In this document: in pieces, positions 1-9,964 of the stretch
Layout of the letters: each line of letters starts with the position of its first letter
How positions within the stretch are numbered: position 1 is the first letter of the stretch
Source of the DNA: Protula sp. h YS-2021
Taxonomy: Eukaryota; Annelida; Polychaeta; Sabellida; Serpulidae
NCBI GenBank assembly: GCA_949752745.1
Contig: OX457024.1
Span: 108,554,287-108,618,286 of the forward strand
DNA length: 64,000 nucleotides
Direction of reading: 5' to 3'
Program-made: the position numbers and the translations under genes
The notes under the pieces: generated by a model
Told to the model about the DNA's origin: nothing
The model's database searches: none
Seen by the model: only the letters and a program-made list of their open reading frames with translations

Positions 1-446
1 TCCATTTGTGTATATGGGAAACCAGATTTTCAGCGCAGTTTTAATTCAAAACATTCAAAATGAAAACACAGCCATTGTTGCGATATTTAAAGGACAGCTG
101 GCCAGGACCTTTAAAAAACGTAGTGCCAGTCAGAACAATCAGTTACATGGGCTATAATGTAACATTTAAAAAAAAGTAACTGCTGTTTGAAGGGTAGTTT
201 TTTCGCTGAGGGCGAATTGGGCGGAGAGAATTAGGAAGTAATTAGGAAATAATTAGGATGTAATCTGAACGAAAATTCTTCCATTTTATTTCATTTAAGT
301 GTTTTGTTGTGCATTGTTCATGTTAGCTCTTTCCTGTACATTCGTAGCTTAGTCGGACTGCATGCAAGGCCTAATTTAGTGCCACCCCTCCCCCTCCTCC
401 CCCACCACAAATCCCAAATAGGCGCGTTAGATTTAATCTGTGCCAA
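1..446. other. no feature recognised
   Basis: AT-rich sequence with no convincing exon, repeat or RNA gene. Confidence 0.5.
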
Positions 447-613
447 ATAATATATATATATATTATATATATATAGAGAGAGAGAGAGGGAGAGAGAGAG
501 AGTGACAGAGAGAGAGAGGGAGGGAGAGAGAGTGACAGAGAGAGAGAGGGAGGGAGAGAGAGAGAGAGAGCGAGAGAGAGAGAGAGAGAGAGAGGGAGGG
601 AGAGAGAGAGACT
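447..613. repeat. (TA)n then (GA)n microsatellite
   Basis: A short TA run is followed by about 140 bases of interrupted GA repeats. Confidence 0.95.
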
Positions 614-1144
614 GTTATTTGCGAAAAGAATATATGCAGCAAAGGGCTGTCGGGGGGTTGGAGGGGGGGGGGGAGAAAAAATGGAAAATGTGATTGGTGA
701 ATTATGGATTAAGTCGGGAAGACATTTGTTTTTGTCTACAAAAAAAAAAATAATAATAATAGGTGTTGAGTGAAAGTTTGTGATATAAACTTGCCCCTAG
801 GTTTGTGAAACAAGGCAGTATAGCCATAGATAGTCTGTCAGTTATTTCAGGTATAGACTAGCGTAGATTGGGGAGGATGGTTCACCTTGTGTGATTCCCC
901 AAATACTGAGCCTCGTGAGTGTATACCTGGGACAGGCTAATTTTGTGGCTGATTTCGCCCACCACACAAATCTGTGTATTCCTAGTTGCTTGATAGATTC
1001 TTATTTTAGAAACAGTATTAGAGTGTTGTATGTACTTCACTGTTTTGGCATTAAATTAATACAAAAATCTGTACTTTATTTTTTAGAAATCAGTAGGAAG
1101 TTGATAAAATCGTTCAGTGTGCCTCGTGATTGTCTAGAATCGAT
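614..1144. other. no feature recognised
   Basis: Only homopolymer runs and a short open frame (891-1151) without protein-like composition. Confidence 0.5.
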
Positions 1145-1285
1145 TCTGTAAACGGGAACTTTCTGTAAACTTGGACATCCCGTATGTGAAGATATTCTGT
1201 ATATGCGGACATTCTGTATACACGGACATTCTGTAAAAGGTGATATTTTTTTTGGGGGGGGGATATTTTGTAAACGGGGAAATTC
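1145..1285. repeat. degenerate short repeat (ACATTCTGTA)
   Basis: Six or so spaced copies of a ~20-bp motif containing ATTCTGTAWA. Confidence 0.7.
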
Positions 1286-1454
1286 AGAAGTCCAGAATGA
1301 ATTTTGACAACATTCGCAGAACACACAGAAAAAACGTTACTACTTTTTTAATTACTAAACCTTTAAAACATAGACTTCTTCGACCCCGCGACCCCTCCCC
1401 GTCTGTATTTTGTATTTACATATGTTTGCCTGACAACTCTAACGGGATTTGATG

Positions 1455-1705
1455 AGAGTGCGACATCTTTATGACGACATCAGCTATGACGACATCGGCT
1501 ATAACGACGTCTTTATGACGACATCGGTTATAACAACGTCTTATGACGACATCGGTTATAACAACATCTTATGACGACATCGGTTATAACGACATCTTAT
1601 GACGACATCGGTTATAACGACATCTTATGACGACATCGGTTATAACGACATCTTATGACGACATCGATTAAAGCGACATCTTTATGACGACATCGGATAT
1701 ACCAA
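1455..1705. repeat. 27-28-bp minisatellite A
   Basis: Nine or so units built on ATGACGACATCGGTTATAAC. The ATGACGACAT core is shared with the larger array at 1765-2840, so both descend from one unit. Confidence 0.92.
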
Positions 1706-1764
1706 CACGACACAGGTAATGACATAAGGTCGTGCTCCCAACCAAACTTTCCGCTGTTTTAAAA

Positions 1765-2840
1765 GTGTCAGTTATGACGACATGTCGGATCTAGCGATAT
1801 TATGACGACATGTTGGATCTAGCGATATTATGACGACATGTCGGATCTAGCGATATTGTAACGACATGTCGGATCTAGCGATATTATATCTACATTTCGG
1901 ATTTAGCGATATTATAACGACATGTCGGATCTAGCGATATTATGACGACATGTCGGATCTAGCGATATTGTGACGACATGTCGGATCTAGCGATATTATG
2001 ACGACATGTCGGATCTAGCGATATTATGACGACATGTCGGATCTAGCGATATTATGGCGACATGTCGGATCTAGCGATATTATGACGACTTGTCGGATCT
2101 AGCGATATTATAACGACATGTCGGATCTAGCGATATTATAACGACATGTCGGATCTAGCGATATTATGACGACATGTCGGATCTCGTGATATTATAACGA
2201 CATGTCGGATCTAGCGATATTATGACGACATGTCGGATCTAGCGATATTATAACGACATGTCGGATCTAGCGATATTATGACGACATGTCGGATCTAGCG
2301 ATATTATAACGACATGTCGGATCTAGTGATATTATAACGACATGTCGGATCTAGCGATATTATAACGACATGTCGGATCTAGCGATATTATGGCGACATG
2401 TCGGATCTAGCGATATTATGACGACTTGTCGGATCTAGCGATATTATGACGACATGTCGGATCTAGCGATATTATGACGACATGTCGGATCTAGCGATAT
2501 TATAACGACATGTCGGATCTAGCGATATTATAACGACATGTCGGATCTAGCGATATTATGACGACATGTCGGATCTCGTGATATTATAACCACATGTCGG
2601 ATCTAGCGATATTATGACGACATGTCGGATCTAGCGATATTATGACGACATGTCGGATCTCGTGATATTATAACGACATGTCGGATGTAGCGATATTATG
2701 ACGACATGTCGGATCTAGCGATATTATGACGACATGTCGGATCTAGCGATATTATGACGACATGTCGGATCTAGCGATATTATGACGACATGTCGGAACT
2801 AGCGATATTATGACGACATGTCGGATCTAACGATATCATT
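1765..2840. repeat. 28-bp minisatellite B
   Basis: About 38 units of 28 bp with core ATGACGACATGTCGGATCTA and the linker GCGATATT. Sparse substitutions recur in blocks (GGATCTCGTG, ATGGCGAC), which suggests segmental duplication inside the array. No unique spacers, so not a CRISPR. Confidence 0.97.
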
Positions 2841-3195
2841 TCTCGGTTTCAGCCGTGTCGTTATAGCGAGGTTCGAGAGAATGAGAGGAATGAGATTTCT
2901 TGATAAATAGTCTTATAAATAGTTTTGAAATTATTATGCGTGCCTTGATGTAAATTAGAGGTACCTCCCTTCTCCCCCAAACCCCTCCCCTTCCCCAAGG
3001 TTCATGATATGAACTACATATTGTGTGTTGTTTAGTCAATAACAAAGAAGTATCACAGGGGTAGTTGGGTCACGTGGCCTTTCTGCTTTAGTTACATTTA
3101 GCAGATATTGACTTAATTTGAGTCAACATGAAGTATTATGGACGAGTGAGGAAATGTTGACCTGGCGTTTGAGTTCCGGTCAACATTGAGACAAA
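2841..3195. other. intergenic, shared AGCAGATATTGAC motif
   Basis: No gene is seen. The stretch near 3095-3135 (AGCAGATATTGACTTAAT then GTCAACA) recurs inverted near 39790-39835 and in part near 57550, so it is a short dispersed repeat. Confidence 0.5.
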
Positions 3196-3535
3196 TTTTT
3201 TTTATTATTATTATAACTGTCTTTTATAAAGCGCTTGTTAAAAGTCACTAAGCGCTACACAGTTTTATAACTAAAATCATATCCACTAAGCGCTACACAG
3301 TTTTTTTCACTAAAATCATATCCACAGGTACCTAGATGATATCATCGTATGCTTTTAAAAATAAATGAGTTTTCAATTGACTCTTAAATTCAGGTAGTGT
3401 TCTAGACAAACGAAATTTGGATGGTAAATGATTCCATTCGCGTGGTCCGGCAACTGAGAAACATCTGTCCCTATAGTTCATATTGGTTTTCTTTACCACC
3501 AAACAAAGACGTAACTCACGGTCAGATATGAGTAT
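3196..3535 (-). mobile_element. 5'-truncated LINE (non-LTR retrotransposon) 3' end
   Basis: On the minus strand a frame from about 3530 to the stop at 3332 reads SDRELRLCLVVKKTN, then RCFSVAGPREWNHLPSKFRL and FKSQLKTHLF. This is the typical C-terminus of LINE reverse transcriptases of the CR1/L2/RTE-like type. A 3' UTR with two AAGCGCTACACAGTT copies follows, then a TAATAATAATAAAAAAAA tail near 3196-3215. There is no target duplication I can define. It lies just upstream of the first recognised FH exon and is a dead fragment. Confidence 0.8.
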
Positions 3536-3687
3536 GTAAGAAAATCACGTAACAGCTCTGCACTTTAGAAAAGTACATCCATTTTTTTTCATGGATCTAT
3601 TTGAAACATGAAGTTGTAAGTTTGTCGTCATTTGATCATTATGGATTTTACTTGTGTCGTAATTGACCTTCAAATTCGACCTTTCAG

Positions 3688-3807
3688 TACCGCACGGAAT
3701 CGGATAGCTTCGGGCCGATCCAGGTACCCAGCGACAAGTACTACGGTGCCATGACGACGAGGTCCCGGCAGAATTTCGACATCGGTGGCGACAGAGAAAA
3801 AATGCCG
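3688..3807 (+). CDS. FH: FH exon (1st recognised): N-terminal domain
   Basis: Encodes 40 residues from [14 protein letters not shown] to REKMP, matching the start of the conserved fumarase core. The acceptor is cctttcag/TAC and the donor ATGCCG/gtatac, phase 0 at the 3' end. The upstream coding exon was not found between the window start and 3687. Confidence 0.93.
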
Positions 3808-6800
3808 GTATACTTCTGAACTTGCTACCTTCTATCCCAGCTGTGAAAAAACGTTTGATTTTTATATTGAATTTGAATTTCCATTTTATTGTGTTAGAAC
3901 TATATTCAAAGTTATCGCCTGTGGTGAAAATTATCGATTTGCCTGTGCAAAATAAAAAAAAAAAAATGAGTAGAAATGAAGCTACAGTTTTTAAGTTGTT
4001 GTCAGTAGTATGTGCTGAGTATGCCAAAAAAACAGATAAATAAAACAAATACATAATAAACAAATGGGAAATGCTCAAGTAAAAATGAAATAAACTAAAT
4101 AAAAAGAAAAATTAATAAAGAAAAAAAGACAGAAATAAAAGGAGCTCATGCCTATTCAGTGTGGCCTGTTTAATGATTTTGTGGGTAATATGTGTATTTT
4201 ATAAGATGGCGGTGATAAAGGCATTGGCGATGCTGAAGAAGGCGGCGGCGGAAGTAAACAAACAGTACGGCCTTGACCCGGATGTGGCCAATCACGTGAT
4301 GCGCGCAGCAGACGAGGCAGGTGCTCCCACTTCCGGTTCGACCTTTATTTTCTTTTTCGATGCCACGTAGAGACAAATTAGGGAATCATCTCGAAAGTAA
4401 AGAAAAGAACATTGCATAATGAAACATGTCACGTTAATAAGTCAGTACATGATCAGTACATAGTTAGTGCATAATCAGTACATAGTCAGTACATAATCAG
4501 TACATAGTTAGTACATAATCAGTACATAGACAGTACATAATCAGTACATAGTACATAATCGGTACGTAGTCAGTACATAATCAGTGCGTAGTCAGTGCAT
4601 AATCAGTACATAGTCAGTACATAATCAGTACATAATCAGTACATAGTCTGTACGAAGTCAGTACATAATCAGTACGTAGTCAGGACATAATCAGTAGATA
4701 GTCAGTACATAATCAGCACATAGTCAGTACATAATCAGTACATAGTCAGTACATAGTCAGTACATAGGCTGTACAAAGTCAGTACATAATCAGTACATAG
4801 TTAGTACATAAAACCGTCAAATAAGTGAAGATTGACATATTTAGAATCTGAGCCCTAACGTTGGAAATTACCAACCGGGCCATTCAGGGCCCTTCCGTAA
4901 AGTATGTACACCATACATGAAAACATAACCTCCCCACCCTCTGCCCCCCCACCCAACCACTCCCCATTTCGTTCCTGCTTTGAAAATATTTAACACAATC
5001 CTGATCCATGCAGTATGATTTACCCTGCTTCAGCCTGCCCTCTGTCCGATTGAACCCCCGCCCCGAGCCCCACCACGCCCTCCCTTCATGCTTCATGATG
5101 ACCACATTACTGCGGGCAGATCATTGGGGAAAAGGCTTGAGACCTTACCCCACCCCCCCCCCCCCCTCCCCTTCCCTTCTATATCCGTGTCAGGTCCTGC
5201 GTTCACTACCCCTACGCGTTGTATGCAGTGTTACTTTGGCTGGGGGCAAACTGGACAATTACTTACCCCACTCTACGTGACAGGGCGGCCCCCCCCCCTG
5301 CCCTCCTCCCGTCGTACTTTATCGGTATGTTGATGTTGTAGGTGATTGAAGGTAAGCTAGACGAGCACTTCCCCCTCTCCACCTGGCAGACCGGCTCGGG
5401 GACACAGACGAACATGAACGTCAACGAGGTCCTCGCTAACCGCGCCATCGAGCTGATGGGCGGGCAGATAGGCAGCAAGGTGCCCGTCCACCCAAACGAC
5501 CACGTCAACAAGGGCCAGGTGCGAGGAACGAGTCTTCCTTGTGTGTGTGTTTTACCGCAGTGGCCAATCTTCCTTTCCTCATCCTGCGGGGCGTCCGTCC
5601 GTCTCTGACTTCTATTTTTTTTTTTGCCTCTGTGCTTTCAGTTTTGGTGAGCTTAAGTCTTTATTCAAGGTCACGGATGGACTTCAGTATATGACAGGGT
5701 TTTCCTGGCAATATTTATAGTTCTGCCTCCCATCGAAGCAAGAGGTCGCTTTTGTCGTACTTTTCGTTATCGGTTTCGCAAAAACTGCGCCATTAAATCA
5801 TAGAAACTGAAATGTGGCTAGTCACTCGTCAGGTTGTTTTTTTTTCGCCGTGGGTTACAGAGTTCGAATGACGCCTTCCCGACCGCCATGCACATAGCCA
5901 CGGCGCGGGAGATCCACGCCAGACTTCTGCCCGCGCTCCAGCGACTGCACCGCGCCCTGGCGGATAAAAGCCGCGCCTTTCACGACATTATCAAGATCGG
6001 AAGAACTCATTGTCAGGTGAGAGGTTTGACTATACTGTGCGTCTGTTCGTTAAATGGTTCGGAAGAAAAATCCTGTTGAAAGGCCCTAGTGGAAGGTGAA
6101 TAATAATATAAAAGATCAATAAAATAAATAATAATAATAATATAGAAAAGTAGACACTTTTATCTTTATTATCATGATTTTCACCGTGTTATTATCTGCG
6201 TATTGTTATGTCCATCGAGGATGCGACGCCTGTGAGGCTTGGTCAGGAATTCAGCGGCTATGCGCAGCAGATCGCCAACGACATGGAGAGGATCAGGGCG
6301 ACCTTCCCGCGACTCTACGAACTGGCGGCAGGTGAGGCACACGCGGCAGATCCCACAAAGCCCACCCCACCCGCACTCCCTCCCCCCCCCCCCCCGCCCG
6401 CCCCGCTGTCCCCATCCCCCCCTCGCCCCAGATAGCCAACGACATGGACTGGATCAGGTCGATACTCATACTCATACTCATACTTTATAGGGAAACAGAA
6501 TTCAACTTTGTATACTATATATTTCAGTAGTGGCAACTGAAACAAACTGTGTAAGAAAGCGATAATAGTAATAATTATAATATTAATAAATGAATAAAGA
6601 AAAGTTAAGAAGAAAGTGGGATTGGCCTGTGACGTCGACAAGTGGAATTCAACTTTATGTGCTATATATTCATTTATGTGTGTCAATTAGAATCAGGATC
6701 AGGTTTGTTTTGTTGTGCTTGTCAACAGGAGGCACTGCGGTGGGAACAGGGTTAAACAGCTACGTCGGTTTTGGTGAGAAGGTGGCTGATCAAATTGCTC

Positions 6801-9800
6801 AATACACAGGTAAGGTGGCTCAAAGTTTTGCTGCTCAAATTGCTCAATACACAGGTAAGGTGGCTCAGAGTTTTGCTGCTCAAATTGCTCAATACACAGG
6901 TAAGGTGGCTCAAACTTTTGCTGGTCAAATTGCTCAGTACACAAGTAAGGTGGCTCAAAGTTTTGCTGATCAAATTGCTCAATACACAGGTAAGGTGGCT
7001 CAAAGTTTTGCTGATCAAATTGCTCAGTACACAGGTAAGGTGGCTCAAAGTTTTGCTGCTCAAATTGCTCAGTACACAGGTAAGGTGGCTCAAAGTTTTG
7101 CTGCTCAAATTGCTCAATACACAGGTAAGGTGGCTCAAAGTTTTGCCGCTCAAATTGCTCTATACACAGGTAAGGTGGCTCAAACTTTTTGCTAAATGTA
7201 TAAATGGTCACGGGAAAATTTTGGTCAAGAAATATATTTTGCAAAAAAAAAAAAAGTAAGAGATACACTACGTCGGTATAGCACACAGATTACACCCGTT
7301 CTTCCCGTCAATTACAGCGGAATAGCACACAGATAAACCCCGTAACGCATATTACACGGATTACGACCTGGGATACACCCAACTCAAAAACGTATGTCCT
7401 GAGCCACACCTGACTAATTCCTCAGTCACACCTGACTACTCATTCAGTCACACCTGACTAATTCCTCAGCCACACCTGACTAATTCCTCAGCCACACCTG
7501 ACTAATTCCTCAGCCACACCTGACTAATTCCTCAGTCACACCTGACTACTCCTTCAGTCACACCTGACTAATTCCTCAGCCACACCTGACTAATTCCTCA
7601 GCCACACCTGACTAATTCCTCAGTCACACCTGACTACCCCTTACTGACACCTTACTAGCTCCTCTGTCACACCTAACTAGCCCCTCAGTCACACCTGACT
7701 AGCTCCTCAGTCACACCAAACTAACCCCTCAGTCACAACTGACTAGCTCCTCAGTCACACCTGACTAGCTCCTCAGTCACACCTGACTAGGTCCTCAGTC
7801 ACACTCACTAGCCCCTTACTGACACCTTACTAGCTCCTGTCACACCTAAATAGCCCCTCAGTCAGATCTGACTAGCTCATCAGTCACACCAAACTAACCC
7901 CTCAGTCACACCTGACTAGCCCTTCAGTCACACTTGACTAGCTCAGCCAAACCTAACTAGCACCACAGTCAAACCTAACTAGCCCCACAGTCATACCTAA
8001 CTAGCCCCTTAGTCACACGTAACTAGCCCCTCAGTCACACCTGAGTAGATCCTCAGCTACACCTAACTAGCTCCTCTGTCAAACCTGACTAGCTCCTCAG
8101 TCACGAGTAACTAGCACCTCAGTCACACCTGAGTAGATCCTCAGCTACACCTAACTGGCTCCTCAGTCAAACCTGACTAGGTCCTCAGTCAAACCTGAGT
8201 AGATCCACAGCTACACCTAACTAGGTTCTCAGTCAAACCTAACCAGCTCCTCAGTCACACCTGAATAGCACCTGAGTCAAACATTCCCTTCAGGCACACT
8301 TATTTAGTTCCTCAGTCACACCTGACTTCTGGATCTGTCATTTTCGTTGTTTCATTTCGTGAATTGCAGTTCATTCGTAATCTCGAAAAATGACCAGTTC
8401 ATGCGGTTTTTATAAAAGTTTTATTAGTTTTATTTACCGATTTTTTACGTAATCCTGTTGAATCTTTTCAAGGGGGGGGGGGAGGGGGCGGTAAGTAATC
8501 AGTCGTTAGTGATCAGACTCCATTTCATGTCACAGGCATTCCATTCGTGACAGCGCCAAACAAATTCGAGGCTCTGGCGTGCAAGGACGCCATGGTGGAG
8601 GTGAGTGGCGCGCTCAACGTGACGGCGTGCAGCCTCGTCAAGATCGCCAACGACCTGCGACTGCTCGGCTCCGGCCCCCGCTGTGGCCTGGGCGAGCTGG
8701 CCCTGCCGGAGAACGAGCCCGGGAGCAGCATCATGCCGGGTAAATGCAAGGGTAGGCCCCGCCCCCGACCCCCCAACCCCACCACGGGAACGAGCCCGGG
8801 GGTAGCATCATGCCCGGTAAATGCAAGGGCAACCCCCGCCCCCGACCCCAACCCCAACCCCACCGCGGGAACGAGCCCGGGAGCAGTATCATGCCCGGTA
8901 AATACAAGGGTTACCCCCGCCCCCCACCACTTACGCCGCTCCCAACCCATCCCCACCCCAACCTCGACCCCACCCACCGCCAGAACGAGCCCGGGAGTAG
9001 GATCATGCCCGATAAGTACAAGGGTAACCCCCCCCCGGAACCCTAACCCCATCCCCACCCAAACCCCCCTCGAGTAGCATCATACCGGTAAATGCAAGGG
9101 TAACTCCCCACCCCCACCCCGCCCCACCCCATCCCCAGCCGAGAACGAGCCCGGGAGTAGCATCATGCCCGATAAGTACAAGGGTAACCCCCCCCCCCCC
9201 CAGCCAGAACCCCAACCCCCCTAACCCCTCATTCCCCCCCCCCCCCCCGTGAGTAGCATCATGCCCGGTAAATACAAGGGTAACCCCCGCCCCCGGTAAA
9301 TACAGTAGTAAAATTTTAAAGAAAAGAGTGCCTCATTCAAGGACAAATTTGTCGTTATATTTCGCTAAGGAAATTTTCTTCGAAATTGTTTTATCATTTG
9401 AAAGGTATAACTGTTTTTTTCAGACGCGTTTGATTATTAAACTTTTATTTATTTATTTACTTGTTTCATGATTGGTGGGATTTAGAAAGTAGAGTGTTAT
9501 TGTGTTACTGTTGTGGCGTCGGCGCAGGTAAAGTGAACCCGACGCAGTGCGAGGCGGTCACCATGGTAGCCGCACAGGTGATGGGTAACAACGTGGCCAT
9601 CACGATAGGCGGCGCCAGCGGCCACTTCGAGCTCAACGTCTTCAAACCGCTCATCATCACGAACGTGCTTCGGTCGATCTCGCTGCTCTCCGACGCCTGT
9701 GTGTCGTTTGCGAGCCGCTGCGTGGAGGGCATCGAGCCCAACAGCGAGCGCATCGGGAAACTAATGCACGAGTCGCTCATGCTCGTCACCGCGCTCAACC

Positions 9801-9964
9801 CGCACATCGGCTACGACGCGGCCGCGAGGATAGCCAAGCATGCGCACCAGCAGGGCCTCACGCTCAGGCAGTCGGCCGTGCAGCTGGGACTCGTGTCCGG
9901 CGATGATTTCGATGCGTGGGTGAGGCCGGAAGATATGCTGGGGCCCAAAGAATACAAGCCGTAA
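3688..9964 (+). CDS. FH: fumarate hydratase (class II fumarase) gene, eight exons, 5' end missing
   Basis: Class II fumarase catalyses the reversible hydration of fumarate to malate in the TCA cycle (mitochondrion) and also acts in the cytosol. Eight exons are read by homology and splice sites: 3688-3807, 4206-4316, 5342-5518, 5861-6016, 6220-6331, 6729-6809, 8536-8739, 9528-9964. Together they give 1398 nt, that is 465 codons plus stop, with all phases consistent. The family landmarks appear in order: [39 protein letters not shown] (catalytic His), [18 protein letters not shown], the [11 protein letters not shown] signature loop (catalytic Ser) and the C-terminal HIGYD region. About 45 residues of N-terminus (initiator and mitochondrial presequence) are absent and must lie on an upstream exon I could not recognise. 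Intron 2 uses a GC donor. Introns 5, 6 and 7 carry duplications of the adjoining exon. Identification is very secure; expression and isoforms are not testable here. Confidence 0.96.
4206..4316 (+). CDS. FH: FH exon (2nd): helical N-terminal segment
   Basis: Encodes 37 residues, [20 protein letters not shown] onward to RAADE. The acceptor is ttttataag/ATG, with a poor pyrimidine tract. By alignment with animal fumarases the next exon continues directly after ADE in phase 0, so the intron starts gcaggt: a GC-AG intron. Using the nearby GT four bases later would put the next exon in a frame that stops at once. Confidence 0.9.
4436..4810 (+). repeat. 20-22-bp tandem repeat in FH intron 2
   Basis: Units of AGTCAGTACATAATCAGTAC type, about 18 copies, AT-rich, no coding potential. 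Confidence 0.92.
4811..5341 (+). other. rest of FH intron 2
   Basis: C-rich tracts (5153-5170, 5288-5300) and no recognised coding segment. It ends in the ttgatgttgtag acceptor of exon 3. Confidence 0.6.
5342..5518 (+). CDS. FH: FH exon (3rd): substrate and B-site motifs
   Basis: Encodes 59 residues from [10 protein letters not shown] to DHVNKGQ, including the substrate-binding [12 protein letters not shown] motif and the HPND motif of the fumarase allosteric B site. Acceptor ttgtag/GTG, donor GGCCAG/gtgcga, phase 0 at both ends. Confidence 0.95.
5861..6016 (+). CDS. FH: FH exon (4th): SSND to catalytic His
   Basis: Encodes 52 residues from [11 protein letters not shown] to [10 protein letters not shown]. 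The His of GRTH corresponds to the catalytic His188 of E. coli FumC. The next residue is Cys, where other fumarases have Thr or Leu; this position varies in the family. Acceptor gggttacag/AGT, donor TGTCAG/gtgaga. Confidence 0.95.
6220..6331 (+). CDS. FH: FH exon (5th)
   Basis: Encodes [20 protein letters not shown] onward to YELAAG, the central helical bundle. Acceptor ccatcgag/GAT, donor GGCAG/gtgagg, ending in phase 1. A degenerate copy of part of this exon lies 161 bp downstream in the following intron (6429-6459). Confidence 0.94.
6429..6459 (+). pseudogene. partial duplicate of FH exon 5 inside intron 5
   Basis: About 31 bases match 6268-6298 of exon 5 (CAGATCGCCAACGACATGGA region) with four mismatches. 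It follows a C-rich tract and has no acceptor or donor giving an open continuation, so it is a relic of a local duplication, not an alternative exon. Confidence 0.75.
6729..6809 (+). CDS. FH: FH exon (6th), ending at the first of nine repeated donors
   Basis: Encodes [20 protein letters not shown] followed by DQIAQYTG, joined in phase 1 to the next exon. Use of the first donor (ACACAG/gtaagg at 6810) gives exactly the length expected for fumarase (…YTG then [10 protein letters not shown]). Eight further copies of the exon end and donor follow at 45-bp spacing, so the true 3' boundary in mRNA may vary. Confidence 0.9.
6788..7195 (+). repeat. 45-bp minisatellite repeating FH exon 6 end and 5' splice site
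   Basis: Nine near-identical 45-bp units each contain ATTGCTCAATACACAG followed by gtaagg. GT donors fall at 6810, 6855, 6900, 6945, 6990, 7035, 7080, 7125 and 7170, exactly 45 apart. Unit four has CAA in place of CAG before the GT. The array is open in the FH frame, adding [15 protein letters not shown] per unit; the first in-frame stop is at 7193-7195. The exon itself reads [12 protein letters not shown], so the unit resembles the exon end with a 12-bp insertion. Confidence 0.95.
7390..8340 (+). repeat. 21-bp tandem array in FH intron 6
   Basis: More than forty degenerate units of CACACCTGACTAATTCCTCA plus G. Each has a branch-point-like CTGAC or CTAAC, a short pyrimidine stretch and CCTCAG. 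The real acceptor of this intron (8535) lies about 195 bp beyond the array. Later units diverge to ctgactagctcctcag. Confidence 0.9.
8536..8739 (+). CDS. FH: FH exon (7th): central helices and catalytic loop
   Basis: Encodes [13 protein letters not shown] onward to [11 protein letters not shown]. The GSSIMP loop holds the catalytic Ser (Ser318 in E. coli FumC). Acceptor atgtcacag/GCATT; donor ATGCCGG/gtaaat in phase 1. The last 30 or so bases of this exon plus the donor are repeated in the following intron. Confidence 0.94.
8712..9300 (+). repeat. array copying FH exon 7 end and donor ([10 protein letters not shown] segment)
   Basis: Besides the real exon end, six further copies of GAGCCCGGGAGYAGCATCAT plus GCCC and the donor follow, separated by C-rich spacers of varied length. 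GT is kept at 8740, 8817, 8898, 9088 and 9268; two copies (near 9011 and 9171) have GA instead. Spacing is not a multiple of three for copies two and three, and a TAG at 9075-9077 closes the exon frame, so later donors would break the protein. Confidence 0.9.
9528..9964 (+). CDS. FH: FH terminal exon (8th)
   Basis: Starts in phase 1 by completing the Gly of MPG, then [29 protein letters not shown] and the C-terminal domain ([15 protein letters not shown]), ending MLGPKEYKP and TAA at 9962-9964. Acceptor gtcggcgcag/GTAAAG. The C-terminus runs a few residues past the GPK end usual in vertebrates. Confidence 0.96.

Noticed and set aside
1765..2840. CRISPR-like 28-bp regular repeat
   Set aside because: Units are contiguous with no unique spacers, and the host is a eukaryote.
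3545..4078. 177-codon minus-strand ORF
   Set aside because: Antisense to FH exon 1 and intron sequence; composition not protein-like.
6590..7195. 201-codon plus-strand ORF across the 45-bp array
   Set aside because: It begins inside intron 5 and reads through the exon; only 6729-6809 is supported as coding. The rest is potential extension through repeated donors, reported as a finding and not as a gene.
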